The notes beneath the pieces were generated by a model that was given only the letters and a program-made list of their open reading frames with translations, was not told the DNA's origin and made no database searches. This document shows positions 25,669-28,661 of a stretch of 28,661 bases of DNA, one piece after another (within the stretch, counting starts at the first letter, position 1; each line of letters opens with the position of its first letter). The DNA lies in NCBI GenBank assembly GCA_947176355.1, contig CAMWQY010000001.1, positions 1-28,661 on the forward strand. The letters are read 5' to 3'. This DNA is from an uncultured Porphyromonadaceae bacterium. GTDB lineage: Bacteria; Bacteroidota; Bacteroidia; Bacteroidales; Muribaculaceae. Both the position numbers and the translations under genes were made by a program.

Positions 25669-25703
25669 AATTGATAATTCATCGTCAATCATTCATCGTT
25701 AAT
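25669..25703. repeat. 7-base tandem repeat (AATTCAT/CGTTAAT type)
   Basis: AATTGAT, AATTCAT, CGTCAAT, CATTCAT, CGTTAAT. Read on the minus strand the units resemble the GAATTAT and AACGATC families of the other arrays. Confidence 0.7.
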
Positions 25704-25735
25704 CTTGCATAATCCAAATAAATATAGTAATTTTG
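25704..25735 (+). promoter_or_regulatory. Promoter of the three-gene outer-membrane unit
   Basis: CTTG (25704-25707, one base off TTTG), a 20-base spacer and TAATTTTG (25728-25735). The predicted start site falls within the palindrome at 25734-25757, giving a leader of about 55 bases. Confidence 0.6.
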
Positions 25736-25757
25736 CGATAGATTTAAATCTATCGCA
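25734..25757. promoter_or_regulatory. Perfect 24-base palindrome at the transcription start, operator or attenuator
   Basis: TGCGATAGATTT is followed directly by its exact complement. It overlaps the last two bases of the -7 box and covers the expected start site. TTTTT follows at 25758-25762, so an RNA starting within it could form only a partial hairpin. An operator is the simpler reading. Confidence 0.6.
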
Positions 25758-25796
25758 TTTTTATGTATACAATTCATCTATATAACTTTTCATTAT

Positions 25797-26723
25797 ATGA
25801 ATAGATTTATACTGATCGTCATTATTACAATTCTCTCGAGTGCGAGCACGTTCGCACGTGAGACAATCAAAGGAACAGTGGTCGACGCCAAAGGAGAGCC
25901 AATTCCCGGCGTAAGAGTAGAGGTGCCCGGCAACAGTGAATTCGTTTTCACCGACCTTGACGGCATGTTCCAGATCATTCTAAGAGAGCCGACAAAGAAC
26001 CTTAAGTTTACCTACCCCGGCTATAGCCCTGCTACATATAAGGTGAAGCCGGAGATGAGAGTAGTCATGGGTAAAGGATGGGCAGGACACGAAAAAGGCG
26101 CGAGATCCATGATCGACCTCGAGGGGGGCATAGGACTTAACGGAAAGGCTACTTTTATAAGTGAAGACTGCGAGGCGAGAGACCTCCAAACGCTCGTGCT
26201 TACAGGAGTGTCTTTTACTCTGGGTCGCCAGATAAACAGGCATCTCTTCATAGGTTGGGGCTTCGCAACTTATCTTGACCTTACCAGATATGAAGAACTT
26301 GAGAATTACAACAATTATTATTCAAGTTGGAAATATACTGATTTGACCGGATTTTATGCATCTTTATTTGTCGCAGCACGCTGGGACTTCGGTCTGACCA
26401 GAAAAACCGCCCCATACATAGGACTAAAAGCAGGATACATGCAGTATCTTCCCATTGCAGACTATGATTTATGCTATGCCTACGGCTCGTCATCAAGAAT
26501 CATCGTAAATGGGGATCTCTGCGGTTCTTTTTTCATTTCGCCATCCATAGGCTACCGAATTACGCTGCATAATAAATTCGGTATGAATCTCGGCATAAGC
26601 TACATGGCGGGCATGAAAAAGAAATTTAATGTTGAGGAATATTCCAGAAACACTACGACAGAGTTCGTCTTTAAACAGAGGACTTCAGATGCCATACTCT
26701 TCAACATCGGATTCGACATATAA
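25797..26723 (+). CDS. CarboxypepD_reg-like domain plus outer-membrane beta-barrel protein
   Basis: 308 residues with a signal peptide ending near TFA (about 20). Residues about 22-92 are a carboxypeptidase-regulatory-like beta-sandwich (IKGTVVDAKGEPIPGVRVEV...FTDLDGMFQI...YPGYSPATYKV). The rest (about 105-308) has alternating hydrophobic strands and ends in FNIGFDI, typical of a small outer-membrane barrel. Unlike SusC it has no plug and is far too short for a 22-strand transporter. APYIGLKAGYMQYL and the strands around it resemble NPFVDLKIGYQIGV of the third gene, so the two barrels look related. The function is not known to me. First gene of a plus-strand unit; 32 bases separate it from the next gene. 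Confidence 0.8.
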   Translation: MNRFILIVIITILSSASTFARETIKGTVVDAKGEPIPGVRVEVPGNSEFVFTDLDGMFQIILREPTKNLKFTYPGYSPATYKVKPEMRVVMGKGWAGHEKGARSMIDLEGGIGLNGKATFISEDCEARDLQTLVLTGVSFTLGRQINRHLFIGWGFATYLDLTRYEELENYNNYYSSWKYTDLTGFYASLFVAARWDFGLTRKTAPYIGLKAGYMQYLPIADYDLCYAYGSSSRIIVNGDLCGSFFISPSIGYRITLHNKFGMNLGISYMAGMKKKFNVEEYSRNTTTEFVFKQRTSDAILFNIGFDI

Positions 26724-26755
26724 GATTCCGAACTTCACTCTTAAACGATAGAATT

Positions 26756-27874
26756 ATGAAAATATACAAGATACTCGGTAGTCTGACATGGGTTTGTATC
26801 GCTATCGCAATTACATCCTGTGCTGAAGATAAAGTTTACTACTTGGATAGTGAAGGCAACCACAACGGTAAAGTAGAGTTCTCAGCCGTCAACCTCGCAG
26901 TCCCCTACGATGATGACTGGGCGGAATCCTCTATAGACAGTGACTATAATGATTTCGAAAGCCGCCATCAAGAATTTCAAATTTCTGCCATGGATCCCTA
27001 CTACGGAGGTATGGCAGATCCTTATGTATACTATAATATCAACCTAAATAAGGTATCAGAAATATGGAGTGGTGGATATAATGATATCGAAATCACATTC
27101 TATCCTTCTTCGCAACATGAAAAATCGGCAACTTTCACAATGCCGGACGGCTCTTCATATACTGCCACTGCAGACAATCCTACATTCATTTGGACTCCGG
27201 ACTCAACTATGAAGAACTCTACGTCTCCATACATAATTGCAGAAAGTCATTACACCATTAATAACGCCAACATAAGCAACATCGGTTATATTTATGTAAT
27301 TTTCAATGAAAAAGTAAGATATATCAAAGACAGCAGAACATGGTATCAGTATCCATGGATGAACGGAGAGAAACTCGAATTCCCAACATATCTGTCTTTT
27401 TCCGCAGAAAATCTTACTATAGGATCTCCGGATATCGGTTACTCAAAAAATGACTCTTTTATATGGAGTATTGGCTCGGAGAAGCATTCGAAGACGATAC
27501 CATACATAGACCAGAATGGCTATGATAGGAGATATGAAGCATATTGGAATGAAAATCAAATTTTCATTTGCGGAAACAATAATATTAAATTCACATATCC
27601 AGATTATGGTGAAGATACTAATATGTATCTTACCCTGCCACAAAGCGAGACAATAATATTAAACAAAGAGAATCCTACCTATATATGGCATATATCACGG
27701 GAACTGGCATATAATCTTTTCTCATCGACGTTGTATAAAGACAAAGTTATTGCAGGATTTATGTCTTACCATCGCAATGGGATAACCTATAACGCCTTCG
27801 GAGAAATTGAGCTGGACATCAACCCATTTCTTTGGTATGATGAAGATCAAGATGTCTTCCGCTATGGAGAATAA
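26756..27874 (+). CDS. Unrecognised lipoprotein with threefold internal motif
   Basis: 372 residues with a signal peptide and lipobox (AITSC, Cys22) followed by AEDK, an acidic start that fits surface export. I recognise no family. It is rich in Tyr, Asn and Asp and appears all-beta. A motif occurs three times: DNPTFIWTP (140-148), NDSFIWSI (232-239) and ENPTYIWHI (305-313), each after a strand such as SATFTMPDG, TYLSFSAEN or MYLTLPQSE. This suggests three related beta domains of about 80-90 residues. Being between two barrel genes, with gaps of 32 and 15 bases, it probably forms a complex with one or both barrels; that is inference. Confidence 0.75.
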   Translation: MKIYKILGSLTWVCIAIAITSCAEDKVYYLDSEGNHNGKVEFSAVNLAVPYDDDWAESSIDSDYNDFESRHQEFQISAMDPYYGGMADPYVYYNINLNKVSEIWSGGYNDIEITFYPSSQHEKSATFTMPDGSSYTATADNPTFIWTPDSTMKNSTSPYIIAESHYTINNANISNIGYIYVIFNEKVRYIKDSRTWYQYPWMNGEKLEFPTYLSFSAENLTIGSPDIGYSKNDSFIWSIGSEKHSKTIPYIDQNGYDRRYEAYWNENQIFICGNNNIKFTYPDYGEDTNMYLTLPQSETIILNKENPTYIWHISRELAYNLFSSTLYKDKVIAGFMSYHRNGITYNAFGEIELDINPFLWYDEDQDVFRYGE

Positions 27875-27889
27875 TAAAAAATATTAAAA

Positions 27890-28555
27890 ATGAATATAAG
27901 AAAATTTATACTTTCGCTCACATTACTATTTGGTATGTTGAGTGTCAATGCTCAAGATTGGCGGGGATTTCTTGAGATCTATGCGGGTACTTCGCCGACG
28001 ACATCAGATTTAAAATTCCAAGATGACACTTTCTATGACATGTGGAACTCCTTGTCGTTCGGACTCAACTATACTATGGGAGTAGCGGTCATACCTCAAC
28101 TTTATGCAGGAATCGGCATAGGGGGATACACTACATTCATAGCATATCATGACAATCCAAATTACAATTATTGGGACAGCACTTTCTCGTGGCTTAATTT
28201 CCCGATATTCGCAAACATAAGGTGGATTCCGGACATCAACAAGAAGATAAATCCTTTCGTAGACTTAAAGATTGGCTATCAGATTGGTGTTAACCTGGAT
28301 GATAACAGACTATGGACTGAAAGCTACGATGAATACGTAAACTATTACGCTGAGCGTAGAAACGGTCTTTTCTTACAGCCCGGGGGTGGAATAAGGTTCG
28401 GACGTGACTCGGCTTTCAATTTGGGCATTGCCTATAGCGTATGCGTGCCTCAGGAATTTGTAGCCATAGACCGTACACAGCAAAGCATGCCTGTAATGGA
28501 AAGCATCAAGAAGAACTTTGGCTCGTTCATGCTGACCTTCGGAGTTGACTTTTAA
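27890..28555 (+). CDS. Small outer-membrane beta-barrel protein
   Basis: 221 residues. The signal peptide ends near VNA (about 21), and the mature protein begins QDWRGFLEIYAG. Alternating amphipathic strands and a terminal FMLTFGVDF point to an outer-membrane barrel of about 8-10 strands. It lacks the CarboxypepD_reg-like domain of the first gene of the unit but shares barrel segments with it: FANIRWIPD...INPFVDLKIGYQ against FVAARWDFG...APYIGLKAGYM, and FNLGIAYS against MNLGISYM. The start codon follows an A-rich stretch 15 bases after the lipoprotein stop, so they are cotranscribed. Function unknown. Confidence 0.78.
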   Translation: MNIRKFILSLTLLFGMLSVNAQDWRGFLEIYAGTSPTTSDLKFQDDTFYDMWNSLSFGLNYTMGVAVIPQLYAGIGIGGYTTFIAYHDNPNYNYWDSTFSWLNFPIFANIRWIPDINKKINPFVDLKIGYQIGVNLDDNRLWTESYDEYVNYYAERRNGLFLQPGGGIRFGRDSAFNLGIAYSVCVPQEFVAIDRTQQSMPVMESIKKNFGSFMLTFGVDF

Positions 28556-28587
28556 TTAACGACGAGCTGTAAAAACGATCAATTAGT

Positions 28588-28646
28588 TAGCATTTTGACT
28601 CGGAGTGGCGCATGCGGAGCATGCTTTATTACGTTCCTTTACTCGG
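28588..28646 (+). repeat. Dispersed palindromic repeat, last copy
   Basis: TAGCATTTTGACTCGG, then the GCATGC-GGA-GCATGC core at 28610-28624, TTTATTACGTTCC and TTACTCGG. It lies 33 bases after the last gene in the same direction and may double as its terminator (6-base stem plus T-rich run). Confidence 0.85.
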
Positions 28647-28661
28647 GAGATAGCGTTTGAG

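Larger units (their letters stand above)
25365..25796. other. 432-base repeat-rich intergenic region
   Basis: Contains the tail of one heptamer array, two related segments of about 50 bases (25391-25441 and 25471-25521), three palindromic repeat copies, an exact 43-base tandem duplication and another heptamer array (25669-25703). The promoter and palindrome of the next operon complete it. No gene was seen in it. Confidence 0.8.

Overview
The window is a xylan polysaccharide utilisation locus (PUL) from a Bacteroidetes chromosome, most likely a gut Bacteroidales. The evidence is the tandem SusC/SusD pairs, a one-protein hybrid two-component regulator, lipoprotein signals on the surface proteins, A-rich leaders without clear Shine-Dalgarno sites, and promoters of the Bacteroides type (TTTG about 20 bases before TAnnTTTG). 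A Muribaculaceae-like host is my guess from the general look of the sequence and is not demonstrated.

Region 20-17663 (all minus strand, read right to left) is the enzyme and transport block: GH43 glycosidase, SusC-like, SusD-like, a second SusC-like, a second SusD-like, a DUF1735-type surface glycan-binding lipoprotein, GH10 xylanase, a four-domain secreted beta-sandwich protein, and a CE1-type esterase with an N-terminal E-set domain. The core order xusA-xusB-xusC-xusD-xusE-xyn10C is the xylan utilisation system known from xylanolytic Prevotella and Bacteroides. Region 18455-22456 (minus) is the hybrid two-component regulator that should sense xylan fragments in the periplasm. Region 22767-25364 (plus, divergent) is a GH115 alpha-glucuronidase. 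Together the genes fit surface capture and cutting of glucurono(arabino)xylan, import through two TonB-dependent systems, removal of glucuronic acid, acyl and arabinose/xylose decorations, and feedback to the regulator.

Region 25797-28555 (plus) is a separate three-gene unit: a CarboxypepD_reg-like plus beta-barrel protein, an unrecognised lipoprotein with a threefold internal motif, and a second, apparently related beta-barrel protein. I cannot assign a function to it. It starts at a clear promoter whose start site lies on a perfect 24-base palindrome.

The non-coding DNA is unusually structured. It holds at least seven arrays of degenerate 7-base tandem repeats and one 9-base array. It also holds five copies of a dispersed repeat built on GCATGC-GGA-GCATGC, some overlapping or replacing the 3' ends of genes. 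Several strong hairpins, direct repeats upstream of the PUL, and a 16-base inverted repeat between the divergent regulator and GH115 genes complete the picture. No tRNA, rRNA, CRISPR array or transposase gene was recognised.
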